From positions 1 through 21,363 of the IMG/VR virus record IMGVR_UViG_3300007734_000460: DNA of 21,363 nucleotides. The stretch is one strand, 5' to 3'. The stretch's first letter is position 1, and each line of letters begins with the position of its first letter. Of the stretch, positions 1 to 5,752 are shown piece by piece. This stretch comes from a virus. A program made the position numbers and the translations under genes. The notes beneath the pieces were generated by a model that saw only the letters and a list, made by a program, of their open reading frames with translations, did not search any database and was not told the origin of the DNA.

Positions 1-328
1 GGTTCCGCACAGCGATTTTCCCCTAGCTACGAAAATACTAAGAGTGAACGGTGCTGGATAGTTTTTATCCATCTGTTTTCGGGCGTCTTGACCCAACCAC
101 GTTTGCGGGAGATTTGGGAAGAATGTTTTAGTTCGCTTGCGTTTCGTCGAACGGGCGCGACCCGTAAGGCTAAGTTTTGATCGTGTCAAGATTATACGCT
201 TTTTACAGATAAAGGTTTTGACACCCACTTGCATCTAGTGCATAGCTTTCCTCGCGCCCGTTGCGGTCTTTGGTGTTTTTCATCCGTGGCGGGCGCATCT
301 TTTCCAATCCAACCAATTCGACAACTCT
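1..328. other. Gene-free leader upstream of terminase; possible packaging-site region
   Basis: I find no convincing gene in these 328 bases; the short open frame that starts at 229 overlaps the small terminase in another frame and has no family features. The stretch holds a promoter candidate (218-246), a perfect 5-bp inverted repeat ACGGG/CCCGT at 151-165, an overlapping GTTCG/CGAAC pair at 131-152, and the A/C-rich leader of the terminase gene (304-319). In lambda-like phages the packaging recognition site lies just before or within the small terminase gene, so this is where a cos or pac site would be expected. No sequence match to a known cos site is claimed. Confidence 0.4.
218..246 (+). 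promoter_or_regulatory. Promoter candidate P1 for the packaging operon
   Basis: A perfect -35 TTGACA (218-223) is followed after 17 bases by CATAGC (241-246), a weak -10 (3 of 6). The 9-mer GTGCATAGC at 238-246 recurs at 5179-5187 with the same 20-base offset from a TTGAC box, which is the main reason to take the weak -10 seriously. It would give a leader of about 75 bases before the small terminase ATG at 329. Not verified experimentally. Confidence 0.4.
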
Positions 329-757
329 ATGGAATACCTCGGAGTAAATCAGGCCAGCCGACTTACAGGCAAGTCGCCCACCACAGTTACGCGGCGTGCG
401 GCGAATCTCCCGTTTCTTGGCGGCGAGAACGGGACGGCGAAGAAGTATGAAGCACCCGCATTGCTGGAAGCCCTCTATTGCGGCGGGACTGGCGGCGGCG
501 ATAGTTCAGCCGTTAGCACCGAGCAGGCGCAAAAAGAACTAGCGATTGCTCGCAAGCAGCAGATTGACCTACAAAACGAAGTCCTCCGCAAAGAGCGAAT
601 ACCTCTTGAAGTCGTGGAACAAATCAACCAAGAGGCATTTGCGAACATGGCCGCAATGCTGAAGGCGCACACGGGAAAGACGCTTACCGAGGAACTGATT
701 AACGACATTTACACTCAGCACCGCGACATTGCGGACAAGGTGAAAGAGGCGGTATGA
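329..757 (+). CDS. Terminase small subunit (Nu1-like)
   Basis: The 142-residue product fits the DNA-recognition subunit of the packaging motor. Residues 1-45 read as a small helix-turn-helix unit (VNQASRLTGKSPTTVTRR) of the kind used by lambda Nu1 to bind the packaging site. Residues 65-105 are a charged helix of the type QKELAIARKQQIDLQNEVLR followed by RIPLEVVEQ, the usual Nu1-family coiled-coil linker, and the C-terminal helices would contact the large subunit. The start ATG has no Shine-Dalgarno sequence but follows an A/C-rich leader with AACCAAT. The stop overlaps the next gene as ATGA, as expected for translationally coupled terminase subunits. Family assignment is by motif pattern and position; identity to a named phage is not claimed. 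Confidence 0.8.
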   Translation: MEYLGVNQASRLTGKSPTTVTRRAANLPFLGGENGTAKKYEAPALLEALYCGGTGGGDSSAVSTEQAQKELAIARKQQIDLQNEVLRKERIPLEVVEQINQEAFANMAAMLKAHTGKTLTEELINDIYTQHRDIADKVKEAV

Positions 758-2688
758 CCGACACCATTTCCGCCGCATCCTACCGCCAGAGCATCGCGCT
801 ACAAATACAGAAGAACTTTGCGCCGTGGTCGAAGATGGCCCCGGAGGAATGGGCGGAAGAAGTCTATCGCCTACCAAATGGCGGGCGGTTCAAGTGGGAG
901 TTCGCGCCCTACACATTAGGGATGTATCGCAGTATGTTCGACCGGCGCGTGATTGAAACCAGCTATCAGATATTTTCTCGCGGGCTAAAATCCACCGTCA
1001 TATTGCTCGCCATTGGCTACACCATAGACCAAGCGCCCCGCAAGATTCTCTACATGATGCCGACGACTGGACAGGTGGAGAAGTTCAGCAAAGACAACCT
1101 ATGCGGCGAGCTATTGGACACCACGCCTTGCCTTAATGATTACGGCAGCAAGGGCAACCGTCGAATCACCAGCAACACGATACTGCACAAGAAGTTTCCC
1201 GGCGGATTGATCGGGATGTTTGGGGCGAACGCAGCGGGCGAGCTTAGGCGCGCAAAGGGATCGTTTCTCATCATTGACGAAAAAGACGCAATCACCAAGG
1301 AACAGACCGACGAAGGCGATCAGGTGCAAATCTTCTGGAAACGTGGTTCTGAATATCCTGATACCGTTCGTGTCTCCGCAAGCTACCCGTCGCTATTGGG
1401 CAACTCGCGCATTGCTGCCGACTTGGAAAACTCAGATTTTAATGAGTGGTTTTCTACGTGCGTGCGCTGTGGCGGTGAGCCTTACGTCATGTCACGAAAG
1501 ATGCTTCGCTACGACAAGGACAAGCCGCACGAAGCGCGCATGGAGTGCCCGATGTGCAAGGAGTTGTTGACCGATGAAGAGCGTTATCAGATGGCGCACA
1601 AACAGGGGTTTGACAACTGGCGGGCAAGGAATGAGTTCAAAGGGATGCGCGGCTTTCACGCAGGCGCAATGCTTTGGCCGCACCCGACCGACCCCGTAAA
1701 ATATCCCGCTGGTTTCCTTGGGATGTTGGCACAGCAAGAGCTAGAAGTTGCCGCCAGCGAAGAGCCGCGCCGTGCAATGCGCGTGCTTGTCAATACCGTG
1801 GATGCGCTGCCATTCGATCCGACCGACGAAACGGAAACGCCGCCTGAATGGAAGGCGGTTTATGACAAGCGTGAAGATTACGGCCTAATTGTGCCGGAGC
1901 GCGGGCTTGTGCTCACCGCTTTTGTGGACGTTCAAGTGAATCGCCTTGAAGTGGAATGGAAAGCACACGGCAGGAACGGTGAATCATGGGGCATGGATCA
2001 CGTTGTTCTCGACGGAAACACGCGGGACGTTGAAGTGTGGCGCAAATCGCTTTGTCAGGAGTTCCGTCGCAAGTTTAAGCACGCACTTGGCGGTGAAATC
2101 GGGTTGAGTATCGCCATGATAGACGGCGGATGGGCGTCTGAATACGTGTTCAGCTTCCTGCAATGGCTCGCCGAGAAGCCGATTGAAGGAGTGACGGGCA
2201 AAGTGCGCGCAAGCAAGGGCATGGGGCAGCACGGGCACCCGATTATTGACAGGAATTGGAAAACCATCTCCAAAAACTTGAAGGGCTACCATATCGGCAC
2301 ATGGGAAGCGAAGGATTTGATCAATCAAAGGCTGAGAATGACGCCAGATGCAGAGGGAAAACACCCGGACGGCTTCATGCACTACAATAAGCGTTACGAT
2401 GAACAGTATTTCCGCCAGCTTTGCACCGGCATCCCGACTATCGTATTTGAGAAAGTGAAGGGCAAGATTGAGGACGTGCGAAAGTTCCTCAACACAGCGC
2501 ACCTAAAAGACGAAGGGCTTGACTTGGCCGTTGGCAACCTCGCCGCGTTCCGTTTGCGCCAGTGGAATTTTGACGCGATTGAGGCAAAGATTATTGAGGA
2601 CGGAAAGCCAAAGGAGCAGCCGCCAGAACCGAAGGAGCAGAAAAGGCCGATTGGCTTCATCCATCAGCCTGCGGGGGCGTGGATTTAA
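754..2688 (+). CDS. Terminase large subunit, lambda gpA family
   Basis: This 644-residue protein is the packaging ATPase and nuclease that pumps DNA into the prohead and cuts concatemers. Seen in the sequence: a Walker-A-like SRGLKST at residues 75-81, Walker B FLIIDEKD at 171-178, a CX2C pair at C236/C239 and a second at C265/C268 (the zinc-ribbon-like insertion common in gpA proteins), FVDVQ at 390-394 and MIDGGW at 455-460 with acidic residues expected in the nuclease site, and LDLAVGNLAAF near 589-599, close to the conserved gpA C-terminal motif. Length is near lambda gpA (641). It overlaps the small subunit by ATGA and ends in a TTAA shared with a leftward gene. The C-terminal 30 residues are rich in K, E and P and probably flexible. 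Confidence 0.95.
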   Translation: MTDTISAASYRQSIALQIQKNFAPWSKMAPEEWAEEVYRLPNGGRFKWEFAPYTLGMYRSMFDRRVIETSYQIFSRGLKSTVILLAIGYTIDQAPRKILYMMPTTGQVEKFSKDNLCGELLDTTPCLNDYGSKGNRRITSNTILHKKFPGGLIGMFGANAAGELRRAKGSFLIIDEKDAITKEQTDEGDQVQIFWKRGSEYPDTVRVSASYPSLLGNSRIAADLENSDFNEWFSTCVRCGGEPYVMSRKMLRYDKDKPHEARMECPMCKELLTDEERYQMAHKQGFDNWRARNEFKGMRGFHAGAMLWPHPTDPVKYPAGFLGMLAQQELEVAASEEPRRAMRVLVNTVDALPFDPTDETETPPEWKAVYDKREDYGLIVPERGLVLTAFVDVQVNRLEVEWKAHGRNGESWGMDHVVLDGNTRDVEVWRKSLCQEFRRKFKHALGGEIGLSIAMIDGGWASEYVFSFLQWLAEKPIEGVTGKVRASKGMGQHGHPIIDRNWKTISKNLKGYHIGTWEAKDLINQRLRMTPDAEGKHPDGFMHYNKRYDEQYFRQLCTGIPTIVFEKVKGKIEDVRKFLNTAHLKDEGLDLAVGNLAAFRLRQWNFDAIEAKIIEDGKPKEQPPEPKEQKRPIGFIHQPAGAWI

Positions 2689-2972
2689 CCGCGCCTATGT
2701 TCAAAGCACGGATGCCCGCTATATTGCGTCGGCCACGCCGTAGCTGGCACATCCAGCTTTAGGCAATGACCGGAAAATCGAGTCAACCAGCCAACTTTCT
2801 TCATCGCCCCGCGCTTGAAATGGCGGCAGTCATTGCAGTCCGCATCTATGGTTTGCATGGCGATCACGGCAGCGTCGTCTAGCTTCGCGTCGAATTGATC
2901 GGACTCGATCAACTGCTGTTTCGTCATTCTCTCTTTATCGAGAACGGTGGGCGTGCTCCAATAGCGTTTCAT
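2685..2972 (-). CDS. Small Cys-rich (putative zinc-binding) phage protein
   Basis: Leftward gene of 95 residues inside a rightward late cluster. It carries CNDCRHFKRG (C46, C49, H51), a second GHC (C70) and PCFEHRR (C89, H92), a spacing that suggests one metal site; similar C..C-HFKRG...CFEHRR proteins are frequent, uncharacterised phage products. The start at 2972 is supported by a leader AACCAATC reading leftward (in 2978-2986), the same motif used before rightward genes; a second ATG lies at residue 16. The stop codon overlaps the terminase stop within TTAA at 2685-2688, so the two genes converge with a 4-base overlap. Function unknown; a regulatory or host-interaction role is possible but not shown. 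Confidence 0.75.
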   Translation of the reverse strand: MKRYWSTPTVLDKERMTKQQLIESDQFDAKLDDAAVIAMQTIDADCNDCRHFKRGAMKKVGWLTRFSGHCLKLDVPATAWPTQYSGHPCFEHRRG

Positions 2973-2998
2973 ATTTAGATTGGTTGACGCGAAAGAAA

Positions 2999-3016
2999 GC
3001 CGCCATTGCGGGCGGC
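2999..3016. repeat. Hairpin between divergent genes
   Basis: Perfect 6-bp stem GCCGCC/GGCGGC with a six-base loop, between the leftward Cys-rich gene and the rightward phosphoesterase. Read leftward it is followed by CTTTCTTTC, so it could be a weak intrinsic terminator for transcription coming from the right; it could also be an operator. Only the inverted repeat is certain. Confidence 0.4.
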
Positions 3017-3047
3017 GGCAAGATAAATCTTTTCCGCTTTACAACTA

Positions 3048-4079
3048 ATGGATGCAAGGCTAGGCAATGGTTCCATGACCAAAGAAGCACCCGTGAAAAC
3101 CGAGGCCGTGAATCTTTGTCGCCGCTTCCCCACTCTTCCAGCGCGAACACTGGCGAGGATGTTGAATCGAGATCACCCTCACCTTTTTACCACCGTAGAA
3201 CGCGCCCGCACCGCAGTAAGAAATGTGATGGGACTTCTTGGGCCGAGCAATCAAAAAAGGGCGGTTGCCGATCTTGTCCGCCCCAAGCGCAATGCTGGTG
3301 AATGGGAAGGCGTGCCCGTAGGATCCCGCGAAATTGACTGGCGCACCTTCGACGTGGACGGCAAGGCGCGGTGCCTTGTGCTGTCTGATATTCACATCCC
3401 GTTCCATGATGACAAGGCGCTGATTTTGGCGCTGAAACAAGGGAAGCGGGATAAGTGCGACGTTATACTCCTAAATGGAGACATCATGGATTGCTACAAG
3501 CACGGGCGATGGGAAAACGATCCACGCTATTACCCGTTCAAGGAAGAGTTGTCCTACACGATTGCTTTCTTTGAAACCTTGCGCGAAAACTTTCCGAAGG
3601 CGCGCATTATTTGGAAGCTCGGCAACCACGAAGATCGCTACATGATTGCGATGAAGAAAGACCACGCCGTCTTTCTCGATGTGCCCGACTTCGATTTGGC
3701 AAAACTGACACACGCCGACAAGCTCGGCATCGAAATGGTGGACAACATGAGACCGATCCGCTTAGGAAAGCTATTCGTTCTCCACGGCCACGAATACCGC
3801 TTTTCAATCAGCAACCCCGTGAATCCAGCGCGTGGCTTGTTTATGCGGGCAAAGGTAAATGTGATGTGCTCGCACTTCCATCAGACATCGCAGCACAGCG
3901 AGAGCGACCTTGACGGAAAGGTTGTTAGCGCGTTCTCAATCGGCGCGTTATGTGACCTGCATCCGCGCTATGCGCCATTAAATAAATGGAATTTGGGCTA
4001 TGCCAAGGTGGAGACGGATAGTGAGGGCAAGTTTGAAGTGAACAATTACCGCATCGTTGACGGGAGGATATACGCATGA
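3048..4079 (+). CDS. Calcineurin-like metallophosphoesterase
   Basis: The 343-residue product has the full metallophosphoesterase motif set: LSDIHIPFHD (D114, H116), NGDIMD (D145), GNHED (N193, H194), SHFH (H276, H278) and HGHE (H246, H248), which together bind two metal ions and hydrolyse phosphate esters. Residues 25-65 look like a helical DNA-binding segment (ARMLNRDHPHLFTTVERARTAV), a frequent N-terminal extension in phage members. The substrate cannot be told from sequence; nucleic acid or nucleotide processing is a reasonable guess. The start is ambiguous: ATG 3048 follows an A/C-rich TACAACTA leader, and ATG 3075 (residue 10) gives a tidier N terminus. The stop overlaps the next gene as ATGA. 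Confidence 0.9.
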   Translation: MDARLGNGSMTKEAPVKTEAVNLCRRFPTLPARTLARMLNRDHPHLFTTVERARTAVRNVMGLLGPSNQKRAVADLVRPKRNAGEWEGVPVGSREIDWRTFDVDGKARCLVLSDIHIPFHDDKALILALKQGKRDKCDVILLNGDIMDCYKHGRWENDPRYYPFKEELSYTIAFFETLRENFPKARIIWKLGNHEDRYMIAMKKDHAVFLDVPDFDLAKLTHADKLGIEMVDNMRPIRLGKLFVLHGHEYRFSISNPVNPARGLFMRAKVNVMCSHFHQTSQHSESDLDGKVVSAFSIGALCDLHPRYAPLNKWNLGYAKVETDSEGKFEVNNYRIVDGRIYA

Positions 4080-4279
4080 CCAAAGACGAGCTATGGGCGG
4101 CGTTTGTCAGGAAAAACCCCGCATTACTTGCGGCAAATGTCACGTTTTCCGCCGCCGGCGTGCGCCACTTCTTCAACCGCACTTTTGAGATTGCACTTGA
4201 GGAAGGCGAGTATGACATTCCAAAGAAAAACGGCGCAGATATTCCAGATTTTCTGAAACAATTCCTAAGACCACGATGA
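4076..4279 (+). CDS. Small conserved-looking phage protein, function unknown
   Basis: A 67-residue soluble protein beginning MTKDELWAAFVRKNPALL and rich in helix formers, with no cysteine and no membrane segment. It overlaps the phosphoesterase upstream and the next small gene downstream by ATGA at both ends, which makes it very likely translated by coupling. The N-terminal phrase DELW-AFVRKNP with a later RHFFNRTFE segment looks like a recurrent small phage protein found near terminase genes, but I cannot attach a function. Confidence 0.75.
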   Translation: MTKDELWAAFVRKNPALLAANVTFSAAGVRHFFNRTFEIALEEGEYDIPKKNGADIPDFLKQFLRPR

Positions 4280-4485
4280 CTGCAACTTTAACATTCAACC
4301 TGCCAGTCGAGGACACAGAACACCGTTGGGCCGTTGGTGCGCCGGAAATGGCGTCGGCCATCCTTGAACTGATGTCCGACATTCGCGGCTGGCAAAAGCA
4401 CGGGCACAAGTTTCAATCACCCGAAGATGTTATGGAAGCAATCAGACAATCTATGGTTGACGCTTACAGCATCGCGCAAGGATAA
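4276..4485 (+). CDS. Small phage protein, function unknown
   Basis: A 69-residue protein, ATGA-coupled to the gene before it. The N terminus (TATLTFNLPVEDTEHRWAV) reads as a short beta strand with the phrase FNLPVED, followed by amphipathic helices (MASAILELMSDIRGW and PEDVMEAIRQSMVDAYS). Small phage proteins with a FNLP start and a helix ending in a tryptophan are common in packaging clusters and have no assigned role. Codon use matches the neighbours. Confidence 0.7.
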   Translation: MTATLTFNLPVEDTEHRWAVGAPEMASAILELMSDIRGWQKHGHKFQSPEDVMEAIRQSMVDAYSIAQG

Positions 4486-4489
4486 TCCC

Positions 4490-4621
4490 ATGAATGAACC
4501 CGGACTCCCACAGGCAATCACGGCTGGCTCGCTCGTTCTCGCGGTGTTCGTGGTCGGCAATATGTTTTACCGGCTCAGGTGGCGCGGTCGCAAAAATCGG
4601 AAACGGAAATTTCTTCCCTGA
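4490..4621 (+). CDS. Small single-span membrane protein candidate
   Basis: A 43-residue reading frame starts four bases after the previous stop. It has a short N-terminal tail, a hydrophobic stretch at residues 9-27 (AITAGSLVLAVFVVGNMFY) long enough for one membrane span, then a strongly basic tail (RLRWRGRKNRKRKF). The positive-inside rule predicts the basic C terminus in the cytoplasm. Its place in a tight gene series and its clean membrane-protein design favour a real gene; a longer in-frame start at 4427 would overlap the previous gene and is unlikely. It could be a holin-like or membrane-anchoring protein, but nothing in the sequence proves that. Confidence 0.5.
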   Translation: MNEPGLPQAITAGSLVLAVFVVGNMFYRLRWRGRKNRKRKFLP

Positions 4622-4677
4622 CTACGACCAGGACGAAACGCACGGCATGATTATCGGCACCCTAATCACTTTCACAG

Positions 4678-4962
4678 ATGAACGAAGCCGCAGAACAAGC
4701 CATGCAGAAAGTCGCCGCAATACTCGGCGACCACTTTCTTGAGTTTGTAATCGTCTGCGCACAAAAGCAATCGCGTGACCCGATACTAGAACACAGCGGC
4801 AGTATCTTTTCCGCTCACGGGCTGGCACTCGCCGCCGCTTACAAGCTCGATGTGCAAAACATTCCAGACGCACAAGACGACGAGGACGAAGGCGACAACG
4901 AGGGGTGGAAAAAAGACGACGGAGACGATCACACACAAGGTGATCCGCGTGTCGGCGCTTAA
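4678..4962 (+). CDS. Small acidic-tailed protein, function unknown
   Basis: A 94-residue protein with a compact helical first half (AAEQAMQKVAAILGDHFLEFVIVCAQ), a central HGLALAAAYKLD segment, and a last third that is almost entirely D, E, G and K (residues 64-90), which is probably disordered. The stop codon lies in TTAA shared with the leftward 42-residue gene. A frame of similar length on the opposite strand is Arg/Cys-rich and looks like a shadow. I do not recognise a family. Confidence 0.6.
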   Translation: MNEAAEQAMQKVAAILGDHFLEFVIVCAQKQSRDPILEHSGSIFSAHGLALAAAYKLDVQNIPDAQDDEDEGDNEGWKKDDGDDHTQGDPRVGA

Positions 4963-5087
4963 ATCACAAATACACCAGCCGATTCCCGCTCACGCTCTAG
5001 CGCGGCAAGAAACGCATCCTCGCGGCGAGCACACTCAGCTTCATCAGCCAAGGCGTCCAACTGCGCGTCTGTCAGCGTATCCGTCAT
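4959..5087 (-). CDS. Leftward 42-residue acidic helical protein
   Basis: Reading leftward from ATG at 5087 to a TAA at 4961-4959 gives 42 codons without interruption. The product begins MTDTLTDAQLDALADEAE, continues with ARREDAFLAALERERE and ends in a short hydrophobic AGVFVI; it has 11 acidic and 4 basic residues, one cysteine, and should form one or two amphipathic helices. Its stop overlaps the rightward gene's stop in TTAA, as with the Cys-rich gene at 2685. A good leftward promoter candidate (TTGACA, 17 bases, GATTAT) lies 30 bases upstream, and a perfect 8-bp inverted repeat lies between that promoter and the ATG. No helix-turn-helix is visible. It may be a small regulator or host-takeover protein; function unknown. 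Confidence 0.55.
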   Translation of the reverse strand: MTDTLTDAQLDALADEAECARREDAFLAALERERESAGVFVI

Positions 5088-5090
5088 TAT

Positions 5091-5112
5091 GTCAATGGGT
5101 AAGTCCATTGAC
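5091..5112. promoter_or_regulatory. Perfect inverted repeat, operator or 5'-UTR hairpin
   Basis: GTCAATGG and CCATTGAC are exact 8-base complements around the loop GTAAGT. The repeat sits just before the ATG of the leftward 42-residue gene, between it and its promoter candidate. It could bind a dimeric repressor or fold in the mRNA to hide the start codon. TCAATG/ATTGA half-sites recur nearby at 5107, 5121 and 5158. Confidence 0.5.
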
Positions 5113-5116
5113 CTTA

Positions 5117-5145
5117 ATAATCAATGATATGTTGATAATTGTCAA
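5117..5145 (-). promoter_or_regulatory. Leftward promoter candidate for the 42-residue gene
   Basis: On the leftward strand a perfect TTGACA (5145-5140) is followed by exactly 17 bases and GATTAT (5122-5117, 4 of 6 matches to TATAAT), all in AT-rich DNA unlike the surrounding coding sequence. Transcription would begin near 5110 and give a leader of about 23 bases. The -35 box lies inside the dyad at 5131-5146. Confidence 0.45.
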
Positions 5146-5146
5146 C
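5131..5146. promoter_or_regulatory. Operator-like dyad over the leftward -35 box
   Basis: GTTGATAATTGTCAAC is a 16-base dyad with only one mismatched pair (14 of 16 bases symmetric). It covers the leftward -35 element, so a protein bound here would block leftward transcription. This is a classic size for a phage repressor site, but no repressor gene is visible in the window. Confidence 0.4.
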
Positions 5147-5158
5147 GCGATAATGTAA

Positions 5159-5187
5159 TTGACTTGCGTTAGTGTTTCGTGCATAGC
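5159..5187 (+). promoter_or_regulatory. Promoter candidate P2 for the head operon
   Basis: TTGACT (5159-5164), 17 bases, CATAGC (5182-5187). The last nine bases, GTGCATAGC, are identical to P1 at 238-246 and sit at the same distance from TTGAC. The predicted start point near 5194 is only a few bases before the ATG at 5197, so the transcript would be nearly leaderless. A perfect 5-bp hairpin CGTGC/GCACG (5178-5193) overlaps the -10 and could be an operator. Confidence 0.4.
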
Positions 5188-5196
5188 AGCACGGAA

Positions 5197-5751
5197 ATGG
5201 CCGTTCAGACACTTCAACAAATGCCCGATGTCGTAGAGTGCGGCGACACCCTGCGCGTTCAGCTAGGTTTCGGCAGCTACCCCGCCAGCACCTACACCGC
5301 CGCGCTAAAGTTCAACATCGCGGGCACCGCGCCAACCAGCGTGTCAGGAAGCGCGAGCGGAAACGACTTCGTGTTTGTCTTGTCAGCGGCGACCAGCGCG
5401 GCGATGGCGGCGGGCACGTATGACTATGCGATCCGCGTCACGGAGACAGCAACCAGCGAAACAGCCACCGCGCTAACTGGCACGATTGTATTTCTTCCGA
5501 ATCTTGGTGCAACGCTGACAAAATCGGTCACTGAGCAGCAATACGACGCCGCAAACACGGCGCTACTTTCATTGCTGGCAAACAAAAACAGCAGTGTTTC
5601 GTTTAACGGGCAGAGCTTCACGAAGGAAAACCAATCTTCGCTTGTCAGCATAATTTCGCAACTCAAGCAACGACTCGACGCAGAACGCGCACAGCAGGCA
5701 GGACTTCGCGGACAACCAAAAACGCGCTCGATAGCGCCATATTTCCAATAA
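5197..5751 (+). CDS. Head-tail joining protein, Ig-like domain plus gpW-like domain
   Basis: A 184-residue protein directly before the portal gene, where lambda places gene W. Residues 8-102 form an Ig-like beta domain (VECGDTLRVQLGF, YPASTYTAALKFN, GTYDYAIRVTE, GTIVFLP). Residues 112-184 match the size and pattern of gpW: a helix with AANTALLSLLANK, a short hairpin SVSFNGQSFT, a helix SSLVSIISQLKQRLDAE and an Arg-rich end. gpW seals the filled head and makes the site for tail attachment. I chose ATG 5197 over the GTG at 5179, because the GTG lies inside a hairpin and the predicted promoter -10. Alternative: a decoration protein; the gpW-like C terminus argues against that. Confidence 0.65.
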   Translation: MAVQTLQQMPDVVECGDTLRVQLGFGSYPASTYTAALKFNIAGTAPTSVSGSASGNDFVFVLSAATSAAMAAGTYDYAIRVTETATSETATALTGTIVFLPNLGATLTKSVTEQQYDAANTALLSLLANKNSSVSFNGQSFTKENQSSLVSIISQLKQRLDAERAQQAGLRGQPKTRSIAPYFQ

Positions 5752-5752
5752 A

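Noticed and set aside
229-450. 73-residue open frame upstream of and across the small terminase start
   Set aside because: Overlaps the well-supported terminase in another frame, has no coherent protein features, and its first part covers the promoter and leader.
4457-4486. Promoter-like TTGACG, 18 bases, GATAAT before the 43-residue gene
   Set aside because: It lies within coding sequence and its -10 ends only three bases before the ATG, so the start point would fall inside the gene; likely chance.
4494-4742. 82-residue frame starting at ATG 4494
   Set aside because: Arg- and Ser-rich without structure, overlaps both the membrane protein candidate and the gene at 4678; looks like a shadow.
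4850-5158. 102-residue rightward frame across the control region
   Set aside because: Crosses the AT-rich intergenic region and two better-supported genes, with low-complexity His/Thr/Pro content.
5179-5196. GTG start at 5179 for the gpW-like protein
   Set aside because: The codon lies inside a perfect hairpin and the predicted -10 element; ATG 5197 is a better start.
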